DNA of 64,000 bases from the NCBI GenBank assembly GCA_026545225.1, contig CM048852.1, positions 53,637,146 through 53,701,145 on the forward strand, in the 5' to 3' direction. This DNA comes from Cornus controversa (lineage: Eukaryota; Streptophyta; Magnoliopsida; Cornales; Cornaceae). The notes below the pieces were generated by a model. It was not told the origin of the DNA and made no database searches. It saw only the letters and a list, made by a program, of their open reading frames with translations. Positions 24,391 through 35,793 of the stretch are shown piece after piece. The position numbers and the translations under genes were made by a program. Each line of letters begins with the position of its first letter. The stretch's first letter is position 1.

Positions 24391-25040
24391 TCTCTTACGG
24401 TGGGACGGAGTGGTGGTGTGGAGGTGGCGGTGGTGGTGGCGGAGGGGGCGATGAGAGGAGTTATTTGGATTGGTGGTTGGTCACTTGGTCAACAACTGCA
24501 TGGAGGGTTAAAAATACTTTAAAATGTAGTGTTTTTAAACTACTCTTCTAATGCCGAAAATGCCCTGATTGTTTTTGTTAGGTGAAAGTGGCCTCTCGCA
24601 TTGTTGGGGTTGGGAGTTGGGAGGTCGCGTTTCACACTTCATTGGTATATTTTAAATTAAAAAACAGAGATCGGACAAATTATACTTTAACGGAGAGTTT
24701 GAGGTTTATAAATTACTTTCAGGCTAAACCGACACGCCATGAATAAAATAGAATTGGAATAGAATGAAGTTAGAGAATAAAATGAGAATATAATAAAATG
24801 ATTATTTTTTATTTTAATATTTGATTGCAGATAGAGAATGATTTAAGAATAAAATGGTAGTACTTTTCAACATGTTATACTTTTATATATAAATGAGAAT
24901 CAATTTTAAAAATCTTGACTATCCCCGCCCCATGATTATCTTCAAAAAATTGAAAAGTACACCTCTAATGTGTTCTTTTTCTTAGAACCGATAACTAAAT
25001 TTTAAAAATAACTATTTTGTCCTTCCCTTCAATCATATTT
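24391..25040. other. Upstream region of the 7TM gene
   Basis: The first ~90 bases on the minus-strand 5' side are a GGT/CCACC-rich stretch (about 24405-24450), probably 5' UTR or core promoter. The remainder is AT-rich without recognisable features. Confidence 0.4.
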
Positions 25041-26294
25041 AGGTAAATTAGATTGATATTCCCTGAAGTTTTATCAAAATACACACGAGTATAACATTTG
25101 ATGGTTATTACTTCGACCCCTAAACTCGTTAGTGTGACAGACATTACAATTGAGTGTGAAAAGTCAGTAATGCCCTTAAATTATAATAATATATTATAAC
25201 AAAAATATTTATTAAATTGAAAAGTCTTTTATATTCTTCAATCAAATATAGGGTTAAATACACTGATCTCCCTTAAGATTTGATCTAATTACGCTCAAAT
25301 AAAACTTTTTTAAAGTATTGCAATGGTTTTCCTTTAATAAAATAACATTAATTTGTAGGATGAAATTACATTTGTACTCCAAAATTTTTAAAATAAAAAA
25401 TACCAAATTATCTCTTATAATGAAAAGACGAAATTGCCCATCACGAACACTTGGGTCTTGTGTTCACAACCTACCCACCCTTCTCTCTCTACTCAACCGC
25501 CATAACCACCATCCCTCTCCTCTCTCTTCTTCCTTTCTCTCTTCTTTTTCCCTTGCTCTATTATACAAATCTCACAGAAGAAATTGCCCTTCAAACACTT
25601 GGGTCTTGTGTTCACAACCTACCCACCCTTCTCACTTTCACTCGTAGAAGTAGACCAACCAGATATGGGTTCTATTTCTATGAAAATAGGGGATAGAACA
25701 GCCAGATTCAAAAGGGCTATACTGTGTTATTCGATTGTGAATGTTCTCATGCTATTCTCTATTGTCACTACAAATCTTTTTGTTTTGTATGCTTTCACAT
25801 ACTCTCCCAATGATCACCTAGCCCACCCATTTTCACCACGCTCAGTGGAACTTCCCTTATCTCGTAACAAGTGTCACAAATCCTCAGAGACATTGATTCG
25901 TCTCAGGGTGATTATTATTGTCTTTTTATACAAATAAAAGGGTAATACGGTCATTTTTTATAATTTCATTCATGATTTTGACCGACTATAAAACAACAAA
26001 GGCATCATTGAGCACACACATTAAATCTTAGGAGAGGTAAAAGTAATAAATCTCAAACGCTCTATCTATGTATAAATAAATTGACAGAACCTCAGAGAAG
26101 GTCAGTATAATTTACCTTCATATTTAGTATTAGAATATATTAATATATTGAGGGTAAAAATGATATTTTGTACTAAAACTTAACATCTGTTAAATATTTA
26201 AAGTTCAGAGGAGAGGTTAGAGTAATAACGGTCAAACACTTCATCTTTGTGTAATTTGTTCAAATCTCAGAGGAAGTCAATATAATTTATCCTA
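25041..26294. mobile_element. TIR element carrying a methyltransferase gene fragment
   Basis: The left part has AGGTAAATTAGATTGATATT (25041) and a related block AGGGTTAAATACACTGATCT (25251). The right part has the inverted counterparts, ending near 26125 (CAGTATAATTTACCT) and 26293 (CAATATAATTTATCCT). The two pairs suggest nested or duplicated terminal repeats of one family. Between them are a duplicated block (25430-25492 and 25579-25645, both with CACTTGGGTCTTGTGTTCAC) and a coding fragment at 25665. Class and exact ends are uncertain. Confidence 0.6.
25665..25850 (+). pseudogene. Captured N-terminal fragment of a putative SAM methyltransferase
   Basis: From the ATG at 25665 the frame reads MGSISMKIGDRTARFKR, then a hydrophobic segment ending MLFSIVTTNLFVLYAFTYS. 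This closely resembles, from memory, the N-terminus (short cytosolic start plus one membrane anchor) of the Arabidopsis At5g40830/At3g27230 group of putative SAM-dependent methyltransferases. After about residue 60 the match fades and the frame ends at 25937 without any methyltransferase domain. A fragment of roughly 180 bp therefore survives, inside a terminal-inverted-repeat element. It is not expected to be functional. The family assignment needs a search to confirm. Confidence 0.65.
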
Positions 26295-27149
26295 GAAATT
26301 ATATTTGGTTTAATTTTTAGAGCAACAATTTATTTTATTTTAAAAGAAATAAGTGTAATATAAGGTTAATTTTGGAGCAAAGAATTAAAAATGAACACAA
26401 GGATTATATTTTAATTTAATTTAATTAATTTATTTATTTTAAAACGTTACCTTTTTTGTCATGAAATTTCATAACTTTACAGTGATTTATATGTATTTCA
26501 TTTAATGTGGAATTATACAGTTTAAAAATATGAACACAAGTTACAAAAGAAGAAGAAAATTTATTTTAATAAGTTTTTTTAACCAGTTTTAATAAGTTCA
26601 AAGTCTTGTTTAATTATGCATATGTTCATTAATGGGCCCAAAACCCATAAGAAAATTCCAATTTAGGTTTTATTTGTTTTTTTTTTTATAGAAAATCTAG
26701 TAAATCAAATCCAAAAATAAATATCACTTAAAATGAGATAAAATTTTAAGTAATAATAACTTCTCTTATCACTTAATCTTAAAACTTAAAATCCAAAAAA
26801 ATATAAAATATATATAATTACGGCTTAAAACTTCAACACGAGGTTCTTAAATTCTTAATACTTATATTCAAGTTTCAAGATGAAAAAATTCTTAATACTT
26901 CTTTATAAAAAAAATTCTTAATACTTTTTGTTTTTTATCAAACTCTTTGGACCAAAATTTCTTTCATTTCAACTTTCAAGATGAGATTTTATGAGATAAG
27001 GATGCAATTTTTCGACGGACTAACCTTTACATAATGTAAATCTCTTCATTTGATGACATATTTTTCATCACTTCAAGATGATACCTACAAGTTGATCAAG
27101 ATGCAATTTGGATGGACCGGGTTTAGATAAGGATGGCAATCCTGGTTGT
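26295..27149. other. AT-rich intergenic, no gene seen
   Basis: Very AT-rich sequence with ATTTAATTT and CTTAATACTT-type short repeats. No coding or structural feature is supported. Confidence 0.5.
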
Positions 27150-28340
27150 GCCGGGTTGAAATTCAATCACAAATTCACAATAAGTGTGAAGTGTTTCAAC
27201 CAATCACAACATAAATAATAAAAAATAGTATTTCAATCAATTATGGCAACTGTGAAATAATATATATATAAAAAAGTCAATTTCGGAAACACTCTGTCTC
27301 AACCAAGTATAACAATTAGGATAATCTGAAAAAGAAAAAAAAAAACCTCTGGACTATCTCTCATTGACAAAAAAAATTCCTTTTGTAATTTTGTTTTTTT
27401 TTTGGACAAAAAACCCCCTTTCAACTAATGAAAATCTCGAGAGGAGGTAATTGCGACACATATAGAAAATGCGAAAAAGAAAAAATAAAAGTGAACCAAT
27501 CTGTTCACAATAAAAAATAATTTTTTTTAATAAATATTACTTTATTCTTTGAATAATCATGTTATCAAATTTCAATAATACCATTAATCCGTATATTTTG
27601 ATAAATATTTTTATGTTAATTTTAAATCTCTCAAACTTTTAACTTTATCTTTTATAATTGTAAATTTTTACAATTGTTGAATGTTAATGTTCATTTTTAA
27701 TTTTCTCTAAAGAAATTTTATTTATCCTCTAATATTGTATTTTTTTTTTTGAAAAAACATTGAATATTATTATCCTCTAAGAAGTTATTCAATGTTTATT
27801 TTTCAAATAAAAAATAATATTACAATATTAGAGGATAAATAAAATTTCTTTAGAGAAAATTAAAAATAAGCATTAACATTCAACAAATTGCAAAAATATA
27901 CAATTACAAATTATAAGGGATAAAATTAAAAGTTTGGGAGATTTATAATTAACATAAAAATATTTATCAAAATGTATGAATTAATGATATTATTGAATTT
28001 TGATAACATTGTCGTTAAAAGGAAAAAAAAGTAATATTTATTAAATTTTTTATTGTAAAGAGATTGACCCACTTGTTTTTATTTTTTATTTTTCATTTTC
28101 TCTCTTTTTTATATTTGAAGGGACATTTTTGTCATAATTACAAACGAGGTAGGGTTTTCTTGTTAAAAAAAAAAAATACACGAGAGATAGTCCAGAATTT
28201 TTTACAGCTTGCCCAAACAATTATGAAATTAAAAAATTTAATTTGTAGTAATTTTTTAATTTCACAGCGGCTGTGATTGATTGAAACACTTTTATCAACT
28301 CGAGATTATATTTTAACCAATCACAAGAAGTGCGCAGTTT
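27150..28340. mobile_element. ~1.2-kb fold-back (palindromic) element
   Basis: Two arms of roughly 500 bp are inverted copies around a centre near 27775. Matching pairs are: GTGTTTCAACCAATCACA (left, about 27188) with TGTGATTGATTGAAACAC (right, about 28273); CTGGACTATCTCTC (left, about 27350) with GAGAGATAGTCCAG (right, about 28182); and CCTCTAATATTG (about 27725) with CAATATTAGAGG (about 27823). It lies just upstream of the lipin 5' UTR. No coding sequence and no clear target duplication are seen. The central arms (27560-27990) are the best preserved. Confidence 0.8.
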
Positions 28341-28449
28341 CTTTGTCATCCAATCTTCGAAGACAAAAAGCACAAAGGCCAAGAAATTTTACCGAGGAAT
28401 TGAGTATTGACACAAGCCAACGTTAAGATTAGAAAATCCAACATAAGGA

Positions 28450-28667
28450 ACACTACAACACCAGTTTTCTACTTCTAGAGAGAGAGAGTGAGACAAATAT
28501 CAGGAAATTTTATGTATACATTAGTTTCTATATAGAGAGAGAAGACAGAAAAAGAAGAAACAGTAAGAGAGATAATCATATTAGTTTACGGCTGTCAGAT
28601 TCCTCCGTCTTCGTCTATGATCGCTCGAGCACAAAGAGTTTTCTTGGGATTGGCAAAGTTCGATTCT
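28450..28667 (+). other. Lipin 5' UTR exon (predicted)
   Basis: A GTAAGT donor at 28668 and a TTTTTTTTAG acceptor ending at 29025 define a 358-bp 5' UTR intron placed 22 bases before the lipin start codon. The upstream end of the exon is a guess; GAGA-rich sequence at about 28480-28560 suggests the transcription start lies close by. An ATG at 28617 opens a reading frame of 29 codons across the splice that overlaps the lipin start in another frame. Confidence 0.55.
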
Positions 28668-29064
28668 GTAAGTCTTGAAGGGTTCGAATTTCTCATTTAT
28701 TTATCATAATTTAAATTCAGTTCTCATTTTAGTGTAGTTCTTATTTCACATTTTAAGAATTTCTTGCTGTGGACTCATGTTTAAGGGTCGCAGTTCACCT
28801 TGCATGACTTTTAGTTTCTTTGTAAATGCAATCTGCATATGATCACAATATTCATTTTGAATTTCAAATTGCATACAGATATCAAGAAAAGGGACTGAGG
28901 AAATTGAAGAACTCATTATGTTTGATAGAATAATCACTGTTGATATTTTCTTCAGGATATTTCACTGACAATTTATTGGATTCTAAAACACATTAGGGTT
29001 TGGTGGAATTTCCCATTTTTTTTAGGTGAATATTGGTAGATTGACAGATGAATGTGGTTGGTAA
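28617..29064 (+). promoter_or_regulatory. Predicted spliced uORF overlapping the lipin start
   Basis: Joining 28617-28667 (17 codons, MIARAQRVFLGLAKFDS) to 29026-29064 gives 12 more codons and a TAA at 29062-29064. The uORF therefore runs through the lipin ATG at 29048 in a different frame. If the transcript starts upstream of 28617 and uses this splice, ribosomes that initiate here would miss the lipin start, lowering translation. The uATG context is not strong (T at -3). This is inference from predicted splice sites. Confidence 0.4.
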
Positions 29065-32000
29065 ATTTGGGAGCATAATATCTCAAGGTGTATACTCTGT
29101 TGCCACCCCATTTCATCCCTTTGGTGGGGCTGTTGATATAATTGTTGTTCAGCAGCAGGATGGGACGTTTCGCAGCACACCTTGGTACGTTCGGTTCGGT
29201 AAATTTCAGGGTGTTATAAAAGGGGCGGAAAAAATTGTTCGCATAAGTGTTAACGGCGTTGAAGCCAATTTCCATATGTATCTTGATAATTCAGGGGAAG
29301 CATATTTCGTAAAGGAGGTTGTTTCTGGTAAAGACAGTGAAGTGAATGGGATTTTGAAGAATTCAGATAGTCCAGGAGGTATACAAGAGGATAGTATCAT
29401 AAGTGAAACGAATAATATCAATCTTTGTAGACATGAGGATAGTGTTTCTTGTACTGGTGATGTTCAATTGCAAGATGATTGTGTTTCTTTGAGTGTGGAC
29501 AGAATTGAGAGTATGGAATCTGATAGTGAAAGGAGGTTCTATGAATTTCAAGATGCGCAATCCTCACTTGAGGGTTCAATTGAGTTATCAGAATATGGGT
29601 CTAATCTATACGAGAATATAGACAATATGGAGCATTTTGTGGAATCGCAGAATTCTAATTCAGAGGTGATTTTGGTGAGTATAGATGGTCATATACTGAC
29701 AGCTCCCTTCTCCTCATCAGAAAGGAATAATGAGGACGTGCAATTAAGCACACCCCAGTTTCATTTGGGTCCAGGTCAAGGGACTGAATTCTGTGAAGGC
29801 AACACGGAGTTTAGCATGGAAGAAGAGGCATGGACTGCCGATTACTTAGGTGATTTGCACACATCAACACATGAAATTGCTTCCGAAAGTGTTTGTAACA
29901 TAAACAAAGGTAGTAATGCTTCTGGGTTCCAGTTGGAAGTTCGTGAAGGAGACGGGAAACATGTTTATCAAGCTCAAGAAACTTGTAACATTGTAAATCA
30001 GGAAAGAGAGTTCTCCATACATTGCAAATTGGTAGAAGTTTCGGGTAGTATTAAGAGGGAAGATGCTTTTAAGCGCTGTTTGGAGCTATCGGAATTAGCC
30101 ATGCCGTTTGGAAATGCTGATCACCAAGATATGGATATTCCATTGGGGATTCACAAGGATGCAGAAGATTCACAAGAGAAGTCTCCTCTCAGCCTTCTAG
30201 AAGCCAATGAAACTGCAGATGGAGTTCGAATTCATGGCGGGTCATCTCCTTCCAGTTCTGATCCTCATGGCGGCATTTCTCCAGATTTGCAGGTTGAAGT
30301 TGAAGTCACCGAAGAAGTTGCATCAGGTACAGATCATATAGGTTCTTATGGCGTGTCTGTTCATTCTGTTAATAATGATCAAGAACTGGAAGAACAGACT
30401 AGTGTAGCATTAGCAGTCGAAGGGGTACAAAGTAGTGAACGAAGACCTGCTCCTGAAGATGAACATAGCAAAAGTGAGACTGTGGAACCTCTGACCATGC
30501 CTACCAGTGAAGAGGTGAAAAGTGATCCAAGCATAAGTAAGGGCTACCAACTGTCTTTAGTTGTGATCATGGACTTTTGTTGTGTTTCTTACTTTAAAAA
30601 AAAAACTCTTATTTTTCATCTTTCTTATATTTAAAGGGTTTGAGATTTCTCTTTGTGGGAACTTACTTCATGCTGGTATGGGTTTGAGTGCGGCTGCTGA
30701 AGCCTTTGATGCACACCGCATATCTGAGGAAAAATTCAAACTTTCTGCAGCATCAGTGATTAAGAATGAAAACTTAGTTATAAGATCCCAAGAGAGGTAC
30801 TTGCCATGGGATAAAGCTGCTCCTATTGTTCTCGGAGTAGCTGCATTTGGTTTACATTTACCTGTTGAGCCTAAAGATGCAATTCCTGTGGAACAGGAAG
30901 AAACTCCAAATTCCAGGGATGATGATTCGGGAATCACTTCCACTCCTTCTGGGCGTAAATGGAGGCTCTGGCCAATTCCATTCAGAAGGGTTAAAACACT
31001 TGATCATACTAGCAATAATTCGTCTACTGAAGAGGTGTTTGTTGATTCTGAATCTGGCTCACAGAACCAACCTGTAGAACCAACTTTAACATCCCACGGT
31101 AGCAGTGATTCTCCCCACAAGCAACTTAAAAGGACAAATGTCCCCACTACTGAGCAAATAGCATCTTTGAAGCTCAAAGAAGGGCAAAATATGGTGACTT
31201 TCAATTTCTCCACCAGGGTCTTAGGAAGGCAAAAGGTTTATCATTCATTCTACCTATTTAATGCTTGCAGTATGAAGATGATAACCAGCTGATCCGATTC
31301 TCTTCTATTATGATTGCTAAGCCGCATTCTCCTTCAACAGGTCGATGCTCATATTTACTTGTGGAAATGGAACACGCGAATTGTAATTTCAGATGTCGAT
31401 GGAACAATCACCAAGTAAGATATATGACTTTCTCATATGGACTAGGCTGCTAAATATGTTCATTGCAACATGATAGATGAAATAGAAGATACTGCCAATA
31501 GATTAATTTAACACTTCAGTGGGTTTTTTGTACTGCTGTAATACAATATTTAGAAAGATGAATCACCATAGTAGACAGAGGAAGAATGAGTGTGAATCTG
31601 CTACTTATCTGGTAGGCTCGTTTGGATCACGATTGAGATCCCTCAGCTGGAATGTAGTAAGCTAGTTTCAATTTTTTTAAACTCCAGGAAGAGGACAGAT
31701 AGAATAATATCCTTAGAATGCAACTCTTTGTACCATGAGGTTTTTTCTTTCTTTTTTTTATTTTTATTTTTTACTTCACACAAAAAAGAAAAAAAGAGCA
31801 TGGGGGGTATAATAAATCATTTTCCGAATCACCATTTTAACTGAAATTATCATCATTATTTTGGTATTTGGACTGATGCATACCTCATCTTGAATTGTGA
31901 GACTAGCAAAAGTTCCATATTAATGCTTATGATGATTTTTTTACGCTAGTGTTGAGGTGCAGTCGAGATCAGTCTTGGTAGAGTAGTGTAACTTGTCAAG

Positions 32001-35000
32001 ACATGTAGATCAAATGATGCATGTATCATTATTCATTAGCAACAAAGATGGACTTAACAATGAATGACATTGTTGTATAAGATGTAAATGAACTACAACT
32101 TAAAAATAAAAGACACATCCCTTATGGCCATTCTTAGTCTCGAAGCAAGTATGTGCATTCCTGAGCAATACATATTATGGCTGTGAACCTGCAACAATAT
32201 TTGACTTTGCCTTTGTGACTCCCTGTCAAATAGGATTTAATATGACTTGTTCATTATGTTAATGCTTGTTTTTCAGGTCTGATGTTCTTGGTCAGTTCAT
32301 GCCCTTAGTTGGAAAGGATTGGACACAATCTGGGGTAGCTCGACTTTTCTCTGCAATTAAGGTACGTCCTCCCTGTTTCTAATCTTTTGAGGTCCAGAAT
32401 CATGATTGACTTAAATTAATGTTTATAATTGCAATTTATTTCTTCTCTTTTTGCTATTAGGATAAACTAGATCCAGGTGATGCTTCTATCACTATTGTAA
32501 TTGATATATTCTTGTAGAAAGACAAACTATAAGTCCAGCTATGGTTTCTTGAGTAGGATTTTTGGCACAGCTAAGAAGAAAGGATAAATGAGGAAAAACT
32601 TTGTAGGACATTAGAAGTTGCACCAATTAGAGATAGTATGAGGGAGAACCATATAAAATGGTTTGGCCATGTACATGGATGACACCCTCCTTCTAGAATG
32701 AAGGAAAATCACATGGATTGAGATAATGAGAAAAGACAGTGGCGGGTGGTGAGCAGAATGCCGAATGATCATGTGGCTGACCTCAAATAGTTGGTACATG
32801 GCTTGTTATGTGTATATATTTTTTCCAAATTGAAGGAAAGTTGTTTTTTTTTTCTTATTTGGTGATTGCTATCTTAGAAAAAAAGCTTGAAAGAACTTAG
32901 TTTTCATGTCTTATTTCTTATCATGCAAAGTGTTTTTTTCAGATAAGATTATCATGCAAAGAAACAACAAAGCCATTACATTATAGTGAGCAGATTTGTA
33001 CTTTCCTCTTCTTAGTCCCCTCATTGAGTTAGGGGGGCTTAGGAGGCCAAGTGAGTCCCCATTTCACCCTTTAAAAAGTAAGGGTTAGCCAGCTAGTGCC
33101 CTTTGCCTCATCTTTTTCAATATTCCATTTATGTCGTACTAAATTAAACCTGATAAGTTATTTCATGTTATTGCCTATAAAAGGCCGTATGTAAGTGTAT
33201 TATGTAGATTTTGATTATTGATTATCATGATTTTCAGATTTCTCTCCCTTTTCTTCTCCCTAAATATTTCTTGCTTTCTCACCCCCTTTGCCTGTCTGGT
33301 ACATCTATTCTCTCTCTTTTCTCAACCCCTTCTTCTAGCCTCATCTCATCCCCTGCTTTCTTTCTTAACCTGCATCGACTTGGTATCAGAGAAATAGACA
33401 ATGCAGCCCTTTTTTCCCATAGCAGAAGATTCAAACATTAAACAATGCAGCCCTTTTTTCCTAGCAGAAGATTCAAACAGAAGTAGTGGGAATTAAATTA
33501 ACTCTATATAGAGGTGGACAAAATTTTCCACCTATATGACCATTGGAAACGTTATTTCTTTTAGATGAATTGGTTAAAGTATAACATTATGTTCAATTAG
33601 CACCAGTGCTTTTATGTTATTCTATTGCTTATTGATTGGAAAAAATTTCAACAGAAATTAACATAACTGTCTTTTCTCCAACATACAACATAATTCTGTA
33701 GTTTGTACCAATTATTTATTTATTTATTATTTTTTATAGGGTCCATTAGAAAAATAAAAAGTATAGAGAACTTTTCTGAAAGGGTTAATTTGAAATATTT
33801 AAGTGTACACTTGAGATCAAAATGGTCAGGGAGATGCTTGGCTCCGAGATCAAACCAACATTTTGACCTTTGATGAATGAATGATATTACCAACACATAT
33901 ATCATAAACCATACAAAACAACAAAAGAAAAACAAGGTTTTAATTTATTCTTCTCTTCTTCTCCATCATTTGTGAATCCATACCAAACCAATCTCTTCAC
34001 TTAGTGCCCATATTAGTTTTGGAGGGTTTAGAAACACATTTTAAATTTTATTAGCAGTGAGGTTTTGAAACACTTTTAAGTTGAATAAGCAGCAAGGTTA
34101 CTTTTTTCAAATGACTGTGGTATTAAGTTTGCCGCCTAATAGATGAACTACGACTGAATTTATTTAGGAAGCAAATCCAAACTTTGTTATGAAGATCCTA
34201 TTTATGATAAAGAATATCTAGTCACACTTACATCCCAGTATCCCCTATCTCTTGGTGGTTCATGAAGCAGTTAGTTCTATGATCTGGAGAGTTAGAAAAT
34301 TGTCAATATTGCATTTTCTCTTTTCAATACTATTACATAATGCTGAAGAATTGTCTCACCTTTCCTAGAGGTCCATTAATGCAACATTTACCATTAACTT
34401 TAGTACAGATGGACAGAATTCTCAAAATTAGAGTGAATATTAAACCATTCAATGATGTTGGCAGGTTCAGTTTATCAATTAAGCAGTTTGACCTCGGTTT
34501 GGATGGTTCAATACTTCAATACCAATCCGATCATTCCAATCAGTGCCCATATTACTTTTGGAGGCTGTTTAGGGTTTAGAAGCACATCTTAAATTTTATG
34601 AGCAGTAAGGTTAGTGTATCCTGATGACTAAGGTGATAGGTTTGCCACATCATAGAAGAACGGGGATTGGATTTATTGAGTCCAAATTTTGTGATGGAGT
34701 TCCAGCTTCTGATAAAAAATTTCTAGTCACACTTCATCCTGTGGGTACTAGGTATGTGTCAGCACTAATGTTGAGCAAATTTAGTAGTGTAGTAGAAGCC
34801 TGAGGAACTCTTCGAGGAGTCACCATTGTCACCCTCCATCCCTCTCAAGTTTTCCCTGGATCCCCACCTAGGACTACCCCCTTTGATCTCACTTTGTTAT
34901 GATGTGGCCTGAATTTTGTCTTGGCCCGGGTTGCGTTGCGACCCGATTTTGACCCGAAAAATGGAAAAAAATTTATGACCTATTTTTCGCTTACGGGTTT

Positions 35001-35756
35001 TGGACCCTGATTAGGACTCTTGTAGCCCAGTGTATAATGGCATCTAGGGTTTGGAGGGAGAAAGAGAGAGAACACTATAAATCCTTGAAAGAGAGTGAGA
35101 GAACGAGAGCTAGGGTTTAGGGTTGAAACTTGTAATATCCTGATTTTTGCATAGTGAAAACTTTTGCGGGATCTTCGCCGTGGACGTAAGCACATCGCTG
35201 AATCACGTCAAATTCTTGTTTTATGTGTGTGGTGCTTGTTTCGTTTTCTATTGTGTTTCGTGATTGTGCTTGGTTTGTGGCTGTTAGTCGTAACACTCTT
35301 CAATTGGATTAACCCCACCGAATCTTACCTTGGTGTGAAGAACCTGATACCCACACATCCCACTATCTCGTGGTTAGTGATGCAGTTAGTTTTATGATCT
35401 GGAGCGTTAGAAAATTTTCAAGATTGCACTTTTTCTTCTACATTATAACGTAATGCTGAAGAAGTGCTCACCTAATCTAGATGTCCAATTAAAATGACAT
35501 TTACCGCACAGCCTACATTTAAATAAAGATTGATAAAATCATCAATATTACAGTGAATATTAAACCGTTAAATGACAGAGAGATGGAAATATGGATATGG
35601 AGGTTCCTTTCCTTCCTTGCTAGTTGCCAGCATTTTTTCACTTCCTTCTCAATATTTTAATTCTCTTGCAGCAGTTGTAGCATTTACCTGCGGTATTTCT
35701 TCTCAAACAAACATATCCTTCTCTAACGTATGATATTGCTGTAATTTGGTAACCAT

Positions 35757-35793
<37 letters not shown>

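Larger units (their letters stand above)
34003..35575. repeat. Tandem duplication in lipin intron 4, one copy interrupted
   Basis: Copy A (34003-34462) and copy B (34539-34739 plus 35356-35575) share GTGCCCATATTA.TTTTGGAGG, TTCTAGTCACACTT, CAGTTAGTT.TATGATCTGG and the run up to TGAATATTAAACC. Copy B is split by a 616-bp insertion flanked by CATCC. Copy A shows the uninterrupted form, TTACATCCCAGTATC. Confidence 0.85.

Noticed and set aside
23435-24454. ORFs opposite and overlapping the 7TM gene, including an acidic Glu/Gly-rich plus-strand frame
   Set aside because: Shadows of a GC-rich real gene; the minus-strand frame has a complete family match.
30582-31292. A separate gene at lipin exon 2
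   Set aside because: It is lipin exon 2 read through its flanking introns; the acceptor at 30637 and donor at 31236 join it in phase.
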